Assembly (NCBI RefSeq): GCF_030812415.1
Contig: NZ_JAUSST010000001.1
Coordinates: 124,001-188,000 of the forward strand
DNA from: Paenibacillus harenae
Lineage (GTDB): Bacteria > Bacillota > Bacilli > Paenibacillales > Paenibacillaceae
DNA: 64,000 nucleotides
Direction of reading: 5' to 3'
The notes under the pieces were generated by a model. It did no database searches, was not told the origin of the DNA, and was given only the letters and a program-made list of their open reading frames with translations. Each line of letters starts with the position of its first letter. The first letter of the stretch is position 1. Below are positions 1 to 8,428 of this stretch, piece by piece. The translations under genes were made by a program, and so were the position numbers.

Positions 1-435
1 ATCCGATAACGTTTCATTGAAACCTGTTCGCGGTCCTCTTACTAACGCCTCCGAGATCGGTTCTTCAATGCTGCGCGACTTGCTCAACATCGTTCCGATA
101 ATCAGCATTTCGGACATGCCGTCTACGAGCAGCGCCGTTTGGCCGGTGAGCACCTTCCGTATGATTTCTTCTATTTCATGGGTTATTGTAATCTGGCTTA
201 CCGTTAACACTTTATTCGTTAATATCGAACATGTGATCGTCTCTTCGCCGACATCGTTCATCAACACTTTCAAAATATGTTGATCTATCATATCTTTGTC
301 CGCCAACCCGTCCGCATAAATAATGGCGGCGCCGACACTACTGCCGGCAATCGAAAACTCGCGTATATTCACGTCCGAATGGCGCGCTGTAATCGCTCTA
401 ACCTTTTGCAAATTCGATGATAAGCTTCCGTACAT
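1..435 (-). CDS. Spore germination protein, GerA family (N-terminal part, runs off left edge)
   Basis: Only the first 145 codons are present; the C-terminal part lies outside the window. GerA-family proteins are the A subunits of germinant receptors in the spore inner membrane. The visible part matches the family's soluble N-terminal domain: a VNIREFSIAG strand, the IIYADGLADKD motif near residue 40, and EALVRGPRTGFNE near residue 131, the hallmark of the family. The ATG at 435 is preceded by a GAAAGAG ribosome site inside the end of the small ORF at 450-569. Earlier in-frame GTG codons exist, but the protein starts well at this ATG. The subfamily (GerAA, GerKA or other) cannot be told from this fragment. 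Confidence 0.88.
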   Translation of the reverse strand, partial: MYGSLSSNLQKVRAITARHSDVNIREFSIAGSSVGAAIIYADGLADKDMIDQHILKVLMNDVGEETITCSILTNKVLTVSQITITHEIEEIIRKVLTGQTALLVDGMSEMLIIGTMLSKSRSIEEPISEALVRGPRTGFNETLSD

Positions 436-449
436 GGGGACCACTCTTT

Positions 450-569
450 CTATGCTTTTCGGAACGAATCAAATAATCTGGAAATGGCCACCGGAACGGC
501 TAAAACGATAAAAGCTTGAAAAATAACTTTCCACTCTGGAATATAGCTTATCCATGCTTGAACATTCAT
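450..569 (-). CDS. Small single-pass membrane protein upstream of gerA
   Basis: A 39-codon ORF read from ATG at 569 to TAG at 450, preceded by GGGAG at a good distance. The product has one strongly hydrophobic segment (residues 15-30, containing FIVLAVPVAI) and a short basic end, so a one-span membrane peptide is likely. It ends 15 bases before the gerA start and the gerA ribosome site overlaps its end, so the two are probably co-transcribed and translationally linked. Small membrane D subunits are known in some Bacillus germinant receptor operons, though those usually have two spans. The function here is inferred from position only. Confidence 0.5.
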   Translation of the reverse strand: MNVQAWISYIPEWKVIFQAFIVLAVPVAISRLFDSFRKA

Positions 570-670
570 AAGGCACACTCCCGCTCCGTCTTTTAGAGGG
601 ATAAAGAGCATTTTCTCCATTCACGGCGCGAAATAAACCCGAACAGAAACGATTGAAGGGAATAAGACAA

Positions 671-700
671 AAAAAAGAGAAGGGATCACTCCCCTCTCTT
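671..700 (-). terminator. Intrinsic terminator of the helicase gene
   Basis: An inverted repeat with one mismatch (AGAGAAGGGA and TCCCCTCTCT around a TCAC loop). Read on the minus strand it is followed by a run of eight T after TTCTC. It lies just downstream of the stop codon at 704. Confidence 0.8.
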
Positions 701-703
701 CTT

Positions 704-2659
704 CTAGAACGTATGCAGCGTGACGTCGTTTGGCATCACATTGTTAATCTGCTCTCGTACGTTACGGTCATTTAATTGTGCGCCGAAGATCACGATCGAA
801 CCGCTGTCCTCTCGGGAACGTATCAGACGTCCGATTCCTTGCCTTAATCGGAGCAGCATATAGGGCATATCGACTTCGTCGAACGGATTCAGCGCATCCT
901 CCCGCTTCGCATCGAATACCGGATCATGCGGCGGGAACGGCAGATCCCAGATGATGACTTGCGACAACGATGCGCCTGGAATATCGAGCCCTTCCCAAAG
1001 CGTCACCGCGCATAGGATGCTATCGGTTTGCTGCTGGAATTGGGCGATCAGATGGCTGATCTCGGCCGAACCTTCGTATAGGAACGAATAATCGGCGCTG
1101 CCATGCTCGTCTTTTTGTACCGAAATTTTGAACAGCTCAAGCTGTTCGATCGATGGGAACAAAATCAACGAACCGCCCTTTGCCTCGCCTAACCTGCGCA
1201 GCGTTTGTTTTACTTTGCTCTCCGGATCAAGCTCCGTATTGTCTGCCTGTATGAATACTTCCATTTGCTGCGCGTAATCATAGGGCGACGGCACGGTAAA
1301 GGATAACGGCGCCTCGATTCCTAAGCTCTGCATCATATAAGCGAAAGATCCGTCCACCGACAGCGTCGCTGACGAGAACACGATCGGCATGTTAAGACCG
1401 AACACTTGCTCCTTCAGCACTTCCTTTACCCACTTCGGCATTATGACGAGCGAGATGCCTTCCTTATCCTTCGTTACCCAGCTAATCGGCTGCTCCTGTC
1501 TCTTGAACAGCGACAAGGCGAATTGGAGCATTTCGATATGCTCCTCTACGATCTTCAACTGATACTCGTCAATGGTGAACAAGCCGCTTTCGAATACGAG
1601 CTCCTCTTCAATCTCGGACATCATATCCTGGAACCGATTCACTTCCTGCAGCAGCTCGGCCTTCCAAATGATCTGTTTGCGATCCGATGCGAGTACGGTG
1701 CGGCTATTTTGTTCGATCAAGGAGAACAGATGCTCGCTCTGCGCTAGTGCGTTCTCTATCGCATAGGCTAAAGACTCTCTAATGTCGTCCTGCAGCAGCC
1801 TTGTAATGATGCTCTCGAATACATGGTGGTTCAGCTTGTACGTTAGCGCCTTCTGGGCAGCCGTCTCCAGCAAATGTCCTTCGTCGAAGACAACCGAACT
1901 ATGCGCGGGGAGCAATGGCAGCTGGCCTTCGCGTTTACGCGCTTCGTATGTCCATATATGTTCCATATAGAAGTCATGCGAACATATGATCAGATCCGCC
2001 GCTTTCCGATAGTCGTCGCGCGACAGCGTCTGGCCGCAGCGATGCCTTCTATCGCAGACGAGACAATCCTGGAACACGTCCCAGCCGACTTTCCCCCACT
2101 GCGGATCGCTAAGCTCCGGGTACTCTTTGCGATTGCCATAGGGGGAGAACGATTGCAGCGTTACCGGTTTATAGACAAACGAAGGCAGCTTGCGGAATAT
2201 GTCGTCGTACAGCTCGGCGTCGCCGTCGAACTCCGCTCTAGCATCGTCGAGCTTATTGAGGCATAAGTATTGATCCTGCGATTTTGCCATTCTGGCATCG
2301 ATAGTTAGGCCGAGATGGCGCGAAAGCTTGGCAATATCGCCTTCCGGCTTGAGCAACTGCTCGATAAGCGACTCGTCGGCGCAGGCGATTATCGCCGGTT
2401 TTCTCGTATAACGCGCATAACTGAGCGCATATAACAAATAAACAAGCGTTTTGCCCGTGCCTACGCCGGCTTCGGCGAAAATCGTTTTTTTGTCGGCATA
2501 GGCTCTCTCCAGCTGAAACGCCATGTAAATTTGCTCATCGCGCACCTCGAAGCCCGCTTCCGGAAGCTTCTCGTAGAATACATCGGCAATCCAATCGCTT
2601 GCCTGTTGAATGTAAGACTCTTTAGGGTCGAATTCGAAAGGATAATTATTCACTCGCAC
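704..2659 (-). CDS. DinG/XPD-family ATP-dependent DNA helicase
   Basis: A 651-residue superfamily 2 helicase. Walker A AEAGVGTGKT is at residues 62-71 and the DEGH box at 259-262. Four cysteines at 133, 199, 202 and 208 match the iron-sulphur cluster of XPD/DinG helicases. A motif VI-like QGIGRLIRS lies near residue 610. Family members unwind DNA 5' to 3' and act in repair or on R-loops and G-quadruplexes; the exact role here is unknown. It lacks the N-terminal exonuclease domain of Bacillus DinG, so it is closer to YoaA-type proteins. GTG at 2659 is taken as the start after a GGAGA site; a second GTG at 2653 is nearly as good. Confidence 0.88.
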   Translation of the reverse strand: MRVNNYPFEFDPKESYIQQASDWIADVFYEKLPEAGFEVRDEQIYMAFQLERAYADKKTIFAEAGVGTGKTLVYLLYALSYARYTRKPAIIACADESLIEQLLKPEGDIAKLSRHLGLTIDARMAKSQDQYLCLNKLDDARAEFDGDAELYDDIFRKLPSFVYKPVTLQSFSPYGNRKEYPELSDPQWGKVGWDVFQDCLVCDRRHRCGQTLSRDDYRKAADLIICSHDFYMEHIWTYEARKREGQLPLLPAHSSVVFDEGHLLETAAQKALTYKLNHHVFESIITRLLQDDIRESLAYAIENALAQSEHLFSLIEQNSRTVLASDRKQIIWKAELLQEVNRFQDMMSEIEEELVFESGLFTIDEYQLKIVEEHIEMLQFALSLFKRQEQPISWVTKDKEGISLVIMPKWVKEVLKEQVFGLNMPIVFSSATLSVDGSFAYMMQSLGIEAPLSFTVPSPYDYAQQMEVFIQADNTELDPESKVKQTLRRLGEAKGGSLILFPSIEQLELFKISVQKDEHGSADYSFLYEGSAEISHLIAQFQQQTDSILCAVTLWEGLDIPGASLSQVIIWDLPFPPHDPVFDAKREDALNPFDEVDMPYMLLRLRQGIGRLIRSREDSGSIVIFGAQLNDRNVREQINNVMPNDVTLHTF

Positions 2660-2797
2660 ATATCTCCAATAGCTGCTTATATAGTTGTTGTTATACCAAA
2701 TGCCGATCTTCTCACACTCCGCCTAGGGATGGAAGTCGATGCATGTGGACGATATAATATAGTGGTATGCTGATTTTGTTGCAAGGAGGTACGACTT

Positions 2798-3127
2798 ATG
2801 AGCGGTTTTGCACGAAAAACGACACGCTTCATGTTCATCGGACTGCTCGTATGCAGCTTTGCCGACGCCGTGTTTACCGACATAGGCCTGCGTCTCCGGC
2901 TTATCGAAGAGTTGAACCCGTTCATCAGGTATATCTACGAAACGGACCGCTTCAGTTACTACGGCATTAAGCTGCTGCTGCCTTTGCTGCTGCTTCTTCT
3001 CTATCCTCGCTTGAAACCTTATAAAAGGCTTCACGTCTCCATATCGGTTACTTTCGCCATCTATCTAGCCGTTATTCTGTATCATGTCCTCTGGCTATCC
3101 ATCAGCCTTAGCAGAGGCTTGTTCTAA
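2798..3127 (+). CDS. DUF5658-type small membrane protein
   Basis: A 109-residue protein with three predicted membrane spans (about residues 10-27, 47-66 and 77-103) and the family-like stretch FADAVFTDIGL followed by NPFIRYIYE. The AAGGAGG site lies six bases before the ATG. A TATAAT at 2753-2758 could serve as its -10 box, although no good -35 box was seen. It stands alone between the divergent helicase and the downstream CLC gene. No biochemical role is known for this family. Confidence 0.7.
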   Translation: MSGFARKTTRFMFIGLLVCSFADAVFTDIGLRLRLIEELNPFIRYIYETDRFSYYGIKLLLPLLLLLLYPRLKPYKRLHVSISVTFAIYLAVILYHVLWLSISLSRGLF

Positions 3128-3224
3128 CTATACCATATTCGATTTGGACATGTCGGTGTATAATAGCAGATAGCTGACAGAATGTACAGTTTCTCACCAT
3201 TATTGATGCTAGGAGCATATACCA

Positions 3225-4487
3225 TTGTCCTCAATACGAGCAAAACTTCATTCAGCCTTACATCGCGCGATTGATCGTTATACCCCATTTCGTATAGCCG
3301 TTTATGTACTTAAATGGACCATTATTGCAGGCATTGTCGGTGTGCTTGCCGGTTCGGCCTCTGCCGTATTTCTATATGGATTAGATGTTGTAACGCATTC
3401 AAGAATAACGCATGGTTGGTTATTGTGGCTGCTACCGTTTGGAGGCGCCTTGATTAGCTATTTGTACATGAAATACGGCGGCGAGGCGGGCAAAGGCAAT
3501 AATCTCATTTTGGAACAAATCCATCGAGGCGACGGTGTCGTTCCGCTGCGCATGGCTCCGCTCGTCTTGCTCGGAACTTGGACGACGCATCTGTTCGGCG
3601 GCTCCGCCGGCCGGGAAGGTACGGCTGTGCAGATGGGCGGCAGCATGTCCGAATGGGTTGGCAGTTGGTTTCGGCTTAAAGCGCCAGACCGTAAAATCAT
3701 CTTGATCTGCGGGATCGGCGCCGGCTTCGGTTCAATCTTTGGCACGCCACTTTCGGGTACAATCTTCGGGCTTGAAGTGCTTGCCATCGGATTGCTCAGC
3801 TATGAGGCGCTGCTTCCTTGTTTTATCGCAAGCTATGTCGGTCATCTAGCAACGACCGCTTGGGGGGTTACCCATGTCCATTATGCCATGGGCGATGTGC
3901 CTGCCGTACAACCGATGGTATTCTTAAAAGTCGTGTTTGCCTCCATTTTGTTTGGATTAATGGCATTAACTTTCATTAAACTTACACATGCCATGAAAGC
4001 ATGGTTAGGCAAGCTGTTCAAGCATGCGGCTCTTCGAAGCTTCATAGGCGGATTCGCCATTATTGGAATGGTTTATCTCATAGGCTCAAGAACGTATATC
4101 GGACTTGGCATTCCGCTTATGCAGCAATCGTTCGAGGAGGCAGCGTCTCCGCTCGATTTTCTATGGAAGACCCTATTTACGGCCGTTACGCTTGGCGCGG
4201 GCTTCCAGGGCGGCGAAGTAACGCCATTATTCGTTATCGGCTCAACGCTTGGCAGTACGCTGGCGTCGGTTCTGCACCTTTCCGTTCCCTTCTTGGCTGC
4301 CATCGGCTTCGTATCCGTATTCAGCGGAGCCGCCAACACCCCTCTCGCTTGCTTCATTATGGGCATCGAGCTGTTCGGCGGTGAAGGCGCGATTTACCTG
4401 TTTATCGGCTGCGTCATCAGCTACCTATGCTCTGGCCGTTCCGGCATCTATTCCGCCCAGCAGCTTGGGGCCGGCAAGCCCAAATGA
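3225..4487 (+). CDS. CLC-family anion/proton antiporter, probable fluoride exporter type
   Basis: A 420-residue membrane protein with the CLC fold. The first half carries GNNLI (residues 91-95) and GSAGREGTAVQMG (126-138), and the next loop carries FGTPLSGTIFG. The gating glutamate is in GREGT, where ordinary chloride CLCs have GKEGP. GREGT and the GNNLI loop are features remembered for the CLC-F clade, which exports fluoride in exchange for protons. The start is TTG at 3225 after AGGAG. No fluoride riboswitch could be recognised upstream, so the fluoride assignment rests on motifs alone; an ordinary chloride transporter is the alternative. Confidence 0.8.
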   Translation: MSSIRAKLHSALHRAIDRYTPFRIAVYVLKWTIIAGIVGVLAGSASAVFLYGLDVVTHSRITHGWLLWLLPFGGALISYLYMKYGGEAGKGNNLILEQIHRGDGVVPLRMAPLVLLGTWTTHLFGGSAGREGTAVQMGGSMSEWVGSWFRLKAPDRKIILICGIGAGFGSIFGTPLSGTIFGLEVLAIGLLSYEALLPCFIASYVGHLATTAWGVTHVHYAMGDVPAVQPMVFLKVVFASILFGLMALTFIKLTHAMKAWLGKLFKHAALRSFIGGFAIIGMVYLIGSRTYIGLGIPLMQQSFEEAASPLDFLWKTLFTAVTLGAGFQGGEVTPLFVIGSTLGSTLASVLHLSVPFLAAIGFVSVFSGAANTPLACFIMGIELFGGEGAIYLFIGCVISYLCSGRSGIYSAQQLGAGKPK

Positions 4488-4550
4488 TAATCCATGGCCA
4501 TTTCCGCTGCATACTCTGTTGATAGGCGAATGACAGAGAGGATGAGCAGT

Positions 4551-4796
4551 ATGTTCATGCAAGGCACTGGACCTTTGCAGATGACGACTCCGGCTTCCAT
4601 CGAGCAGAAAGCATTATTTTACCGCGGCCGCCCAGTCGGAGTGTCGCTAAGAAACGGTCAAGGCGTATCGGGCATCTTATGCAGCGTTCAAGGCGGGCAA
4701 ATCTATTTAATCCAATATTTATACGCAACGCAGTTCGCCACCTTCCACTACGGTTACAACGAGATTGCGGACATTTTGCCATATCCGAGCTGCTAA
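4551..4796 (+). CDS. Conserved-looking hypothetical protein, 81 aa
   Basis: A soluble 81-residue protein with a beta-rich middle (VGVSLRNGQGVSGILCSVQGG, split by glycines) and an aromatic C-terminal part. The start at ATG 4551 is preceded by GAGAGG; ATG codons further upstream lack such a site. The middle resembles small Sm/SH3-like barrels in its pattern, but this is a guess and no family is recognised. It follows the CLC gene by about 60 bases on the same strand and ends in a long hairpin. Confidence 0.6.
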   Translation: MFMQGTGPLQMTTPASIEQKALFYRGRPVGVSLRNGQGVSGILCSVQGGQIYLIQYLYATQFATFHYGYNEIADILPYPSC

Positions 4797-4846
4797 TGAA
4801 CAAGTGGCGGTGCAGGAATCCGTTCCCGCACCGCCACTTGTTCATT
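4795..4846. terminator. Long perfect hairpin between convergent genes
   Basis: Arms of 19 bases (AATGAACAAGTGGCGGTGC and its exact complement) surround a 14-base loop. The hairpin begins inside the stop codon of the 81-residue gene. There is no long T run, so it may act as a bidirectional transcription barrier or a 3'-end stabiliser. Confidence 0.65.
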
Positions 4847-4898
4847 TCAAACGCAATTAAGATAAACTTTTATACGTATTGCCGAACCCGATTCAAGT

Positions 4899-5226
4899 TT
4901 AGAAATAGACGATATAAATAATAGCTGCAAGTACGATGCGGTATACGGCAAATGGTACAAGCTTGATCCGGTTAATCAGCTTCAGGAAGAAGCGGATCGA
5001 AATCAAGGCGAATACGAATGCTGCGATGAAACCTGCAATAAAGTAAGGCAGGTAGTCGAGCGTGAAGAACTCCCAGTTTTTCGCTAACGACACCAAACTC
5101 GCTCCCGCCATGATCGGAACGGCCATAATGAACGTGAAGTCCGCCGCAGCGCGATGGCTTAGTCCAAGCAATACGCCGCCGGAGATCGTCGAGCCGGAGC
5201 GCGAGAAGCCCGGCCAGAGCGAGAGG
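4899..5226 (-). pseudogene. uppP: Undecaprenyl-diphosphatase (UppP/BacA) C-terminal remnant, 5'-truncated
   Basis: About 109 codons encode the C-terminal part of UppP, the membrane phosphatase that recycles undecaprenyl diphosphate for cell wall synthesis. The family motif LSLWPGFSRSGSTISGG is intact, followed by three membrane spans to a normal end. Homology stops abruptly at the upstream side, where the next residues belong to the antisense of nothing recognisable and the stop codon of the radical SAM gene begins at 5227. Full-length UppP is about 270 residues, so the first 155 or so are missing. The frame stays open to 5270 but has no ATG. It is most likely a remnant of a deletion or rearrangement; an active copy must exist elsewhere. 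Confidence 0.75.
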
Positions 5227-6102
5227 TTATCCGAACCGTTTGCGATAACCGCACTTGCGGCACAGCTCTTCTACGGCTTCCCGCCGCGAGAAGCCGTCAT
5301 ACAGCTTCGTTGCCCGCTCGCTCTCCACGATATCCGAGAAATGGCCCTCGTGAATATTGCCCAAGTTAATGACGCCTTCGCCGTCAAGGCAGCACGGGAT
5401 GACCGTTCCGTCAATGAGTACGCCCGCTTGGTTGCGCAGCGCATAACAGAACCCTTTCCCATCGTCCTCGGGCGCGTTCAAGTCCGGCCAATCGAATTCG
5501 GGATCCTGGTTCAGATAGATCCGTTCCGCGATCTTCACGCCCGTGCCGGGGATGAATTGCTCGTCGATACGGTAATCGAGATCGAACGCTTTCTCGATCA
5601 TGGCCAGCAGCTCGCGGTTACGCATCTTCTGCAAATTGGTCTCGTTGTCCATATCGAGATTCCAGAGCCGGAACGAAATGATGATGTCGCTGCTCGCTAC
5701 CGCTTCTTTCACGAAACTTAATATTTCCGCGAGGTAACCTTCCTTATCCGTCGAACCGGGATGGCCGTCGAAGCTATGCAAGGAGAAATTCATCTGACGC
5801 AGCGCCGGCTTATTGATGATCTTGGGCTTTGCTTTCTTGATAAGCGTTCCGTTCGTCGTAATATTGACCTTGAAGCCCTTCTCATGGCTAATATCAAGCA
5901 GTTCCTCGATCTTCGGATGAAGCAGCGGCTCGCCTTTCACATGGAAATAGATATAGTCGGTATGCGGCTTGATTTGATCGAGCGTCTTCTTGAAATCTTC
6001 CACCTGCAAAAAACCTTTCGCGCGCTGCGTGGGAGGGCAGAACGTACACGAAAGGTTACAAATGCTTGTCGTTTCGATATAAAACTTCTTGAACCTCTTC
6101 AT
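5227..6102 (-). CDS. Radical SAM protein with SPASM-like C-terminal domain
   Basis: A 291-residue enzyme. The radical SAM cluster motif is C15-x3-C19-x2-C22 (CNLSCTFC), followed by HVKGEPLLHP and NITTNGTLI. The C-terminal part has FCYAL, VIPCCLDGEG and CRKCGY, a cysteine pattern of SPASM domains that bind extra iron-sulphur clusters. Relatives mature peptides or cofactors, but no precursor peptide gene was seen nearby, so the substrate is unknown. Start at ATG 6102 after GGAG; the frame is open further upstream without a ribosome site. Its end abuts the truncated uppP exactly. Confidence 0.85.
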   Translation of the reverse strand: MKRFKKFYIETTSICNLSCTFCPPTQRAKGFLQVEDFKKTLDQIKPHTDYIYFHVKGEPLLHPKIEELLDISHEKGFKVNITTNGTLIKKAKPKIINKPALRQMNFSLHSFDGHPGSTDKEGYLAEILSFVKEAVASSDIIISFRLWNLDMDNETNLQKMRNRELLAMIEKAFDLDYRIDEQFIPGTGVKIAERIYLNQDPEFDWPDLNAPEDDGKGFCYALRNQAGVLIDGTVIPCCLDGEGVINLGNIHEGHFSDIVESERATKLYDGFSRREAVEELCRKCGYRKRFG

Positions 6103-6255
6103 CACTGTTATGCTCCATTCGTTTATGGCAACGGCCGTGCAATCTAAGGCTGCCGGGGGCCGAATCATGTCTAGTCTATAGCCATTATACAACGTTTGAT
6201 AGGAGCATGACAAAAGAGGATTATAGAAAAGGCACCTTCTCTCCGATATATGAGG

Positions 6256-6933
6256 CTATTCCCGGCTCTCGCTTCGTAATGGCTTAATGCCGATCGGTAT
6301 CGTTTCTTCTTCGGCGGGGATAAACGATGCCTGGAATGAACCTTGATAGCGAAATACCGTTCCTAGCAGCTTATTGCTGACGCATACCGATATTTTATAG
6401 CAATCCCGCTCGTCGTCATACCATTCGCATACGTCTGCGCAGCCCGTCAGCAGTCTCGGAAAAACAAACTGCAGCTTCCCTTCGTAGAACCGCTGCTCCC
6501 CGGAGCAGATGCGCAGTCCGCCGTTCGGTGCAACCGACAGGTCGAGATCGACGGCGAGATGCTGTTTATTGCCGAGATAATCGACGATCGCTTGGCGGCG
6601 CTTGCTGAATACCATCGTCGCATCGAAATGGCGGACGATTCCCGGGAACTCGAACTTGCGAATCCAAGTAATCGTTTCTCTTCCGGAAGAATCGATATAC
6701 GCGTAGTTCTCAATCGTGAACGGAATGTTATTGCCGCCGTTCGGAAACATAATGTGTCGAAAAGTGCCAAGAAATAACGGCAGCAGCGCCCACTTTGAAT
6801 ACCAGACGCGCTCCATGACGCCATGCCCGATCGATGCAATCCGATCCGAGCTGCTGAACCCGAACCGCTGCTGAATGCGCGGATGAAGCTTGGCGAATTC
6901 TGCCCCTAGCGCTTGCTCATAGATGGAAGTCAT
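6256..6933 (-). CDS. DUF4166 domain protein
   Basis: A 225-residue soluble protein that resembles DUF4166 over most of its length, with YEQALGAEFAKLHPRIQQRF at the start and ENYAYIDSSGRETITWIRKF in the middle. The function of this domain is unknown; in other genomes it is found fused to or beside membrane and oxidoreductase domains. Its ATG overlaps the stop of the upstream SRPBCC/DoxX gene by four bases (ATGA), so translation is coupled. No membrane span or signal peptide is seen. Confidence 0.75.
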   Translation of the reverse strand: MTSIYEQALGAEFAKLHPRIQQRFGFSSSDRIASIGHGVMERVWYSKWALLPLFLGTFRHIMFPNGGNNIPFTIENYAYIDSSGRETITWIRKFEFPGIVRHFDATMVFSKRRQAIVDYLGNKQHLAVDLDLSVAPNGGLRICSGEQRFYEGKLQFVFPRLLTGCADVCEWYDDERDCYKISVCVSNKLLGTVFRYQGSFQASFIPAEEETIPIGIKPLRSESRE

Positions 6934-7868
6934 CGACCATTCCCCCCATTTGGCTTAGTATTCGGAAGTTTCCTGATGCATCTTGATGCATTAGGCAATA
7001 GAGCTCGAGTCTTAGATGACGCGAAGCATAATGCAAGCATCGGCACGGCTGCCGTGACCGGATTAAAGGGGGATTGCAATAACTCGGGGTAAACGATGCA
7101 AACCGGAACGGTCAACAAGAGCAAAACACACGCTTGCGAAAGAGGTGACCATACGGTTCGATGACATAATGCTGTAATAATGCCGAAAATAATCTCCAGG
7201 ACACCGATCAATCTGATCATCGGACTCTCATAACCGACGAACATGCCCGTCTGCTGCATAATGGTGAGCTCTCCGCTTGTCTCTGTATAAATAAGTTTCG
7301 GGATCAGGCCCATATAGAGCCATAGCAGCAGCAAGACTCCCACGCTCGCATAATGCATTAGCGCTCTGTCGGCAATAACAGATGGCGGTACACGATGTTC
7401 CAGCCATATGCGCAGTCTATCGAAGCTCCATGCCGTCGCAAAACCGAACAACGGCCTGAACACGAAGCGGTCGAATAGCTTTCCTATCCAGCCGAAGCGG
7501 GTTTTGTAATCATACTGCGTGACGAACTTGACGGTGTTGCCTTCCGGCTTATAGCTCCAATAGCCTCCGCCATGGCGGATAAGCGAAACAGCCTGCTCCG
7601 AGGAGAAGGAAAGCGTGGATAGAAGCTCCTCCTTCCTCCCGTTCTCTTTGCTCGTCGTAATGCCCGTCCCTTCAATCTGAAGGCCGAAGCCGATTCGCGT
7701 CCGATAAAAGAAATGCTGTTCGGGCTCCCCTTGTTCGCGGGGCAAATATGCTATTTCAGAGAAACGCAGGTCCCATTGCTGATGCAACTCTGGCTGTTGG
7801 GTATGTTCCCATACCTCGTCAAGCGGCGCTTCGATATGAAGCTCTACATAGATCGGCTTCGCCTTCAC
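6930..7868 (-). CDS. SRPBCC domain fused to DoxX-like membrane domain
   Basis: About 312 residues. The first half (to about residue 150) is an SRPBCC-type lipid/ligand-binding fold, opening with VELHIEAPLDEVWEHTQQPE. The second half (about 175-300) has four membrane spans of DoxX-like type, including GVLEIIFGIITALCH. GTG at 7868 is preferred because GAGGAG lies eight bases upstream; GTG codons at 7871 and 7877 are alternatives. It is the middle gene of a three-gene cluster with DCC and DUF4166 proteins. A role in membrane redox or lipid handling is inferred, not shown. Confidence 0.75.
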   Translation of the reverse strand: MKAKPIYVELHIEAPLDEVWEHTQQPELHQQWDLRFSEIAYLPREQGEPEQHFFYRTRIGFGLQIEGTGITTSKENGRKEELLSTLSFSSEQAVSLIRHGGGYWSYKPEGNTVKFVTQYDYKTRFGWIGKLFDRFVFRPLFGFATAWSFDRLRIWLEHRVPPSVIADRALMHYASVGVLLLLWLYMGLIPKLIYTETSGELTIMQQTGMFVGYESPMIRLIGVLEIIFGIITALCHRTVWSPLSQACVLLLLTVPVCIVYPELLQSPFNPVTAAVPMLALCFASSKTRALLPNASRCIRKLPNTKPNGGNGR

Positions 7869-7896
7869 CACATTCACTCCTCATCAACGTTAATCG

Positions 7897-8316
7897 TTAT
7901 TCGTCGAGGAATCGTTCACGTAAGGAAGCGTTCGGAAGCAGGCAGCTATCCGATCTTCCAAACCAACGATAGCGATTGCTCGCGATGAAATCGTATACGG
8001 CATTCCGGAAAGGCGCGGGTACGATTATGAACGGGTAGAGCAGCGGCCACAAGCCGTTCAACTGACGAAATACTCTTAGCGCCGCACCGGATTTCGTATA
8101 ATAGCGCCCGCTGCATATGAATACGAACGTATCCAAGTCATGGAGCGGGAGACCGCCTTCTGCAAGCAGTTGTTGTCCGATCTGCGATTGAAGCGACGCG
8201 AATTGAAATTTGGCCGCCTTGTCTCGCTTAATGACGAACTTCGTAATGCCGTTGCATAGATGGCAATGTCCGTCAACGAGCATAATCATCGGTTGTTTCC
8301 GCTTGTTTGCCCTCAT
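7897..8316 (-). CDS. DCC-type (DUF393) thiol-disulfide oxidoreductase-like protein
   Basis: A 139-residue protein with the DCC motif near the start, here DGHCHLCN with cysteines 18 and 21 in a thioredoxin-like CxxC. It continues with FASLQSQIG and the family-typical GAALRVFRQL and C-terminal NRYRWFGR. The ATG at 8316 follows GAGAGGG by nine bases; the ATG at 8325 is too close to that site. It heads the cluster with the SRPBCC-DoxX and DUF4166 genes. DCC proteins are predicted redox enzymes; no substrate is known. Confidence 0.8.
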   Translation of the reverse strand: MRANKRKQPMIMLVDGHCHLCNGITKFVIKRDKAAKFQFASLQSQIGQQLLAEGGLPLHDLDTFVFICSGRYYTKSGAALRVFRQLNGLWPLLYPFIIVPAPFRNAVYDFIASNRYRWFGRSDSCLLPNASLRERFLDE

Positions 8317-8399
8317 GTCCTTCATCCCTCTCTGGTTGCTCTAATCGTAACGCTGACGCTGTAATTTCGGCAGTCCTAACTTTTGTAGTACGAATGGAG

Positions 8400-8428
8400 A
8401 AGGGGTACTACGATTCGTAGTACCCCTT
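8400..8428 (-). terminator. Perfect hairpin overlapping the response regulator stop codon
   Basis: AGGGGTACTACGA and its complement TCGTAGTACCCCT lie back to back with a one-base centre. The stop codon of the response regulator gene is inside it. Only a weak T stretch follows on the minus strand (TTCTCC), so termination strength is uncertain. Confidence 0.55.

Noticed and set aside
3128..3224. Fluoride riboswitch before the CLC gene
   Set aside because: Looked for because of the CLC-F motifs; the conserved fluoride aptamer bases could not be found.
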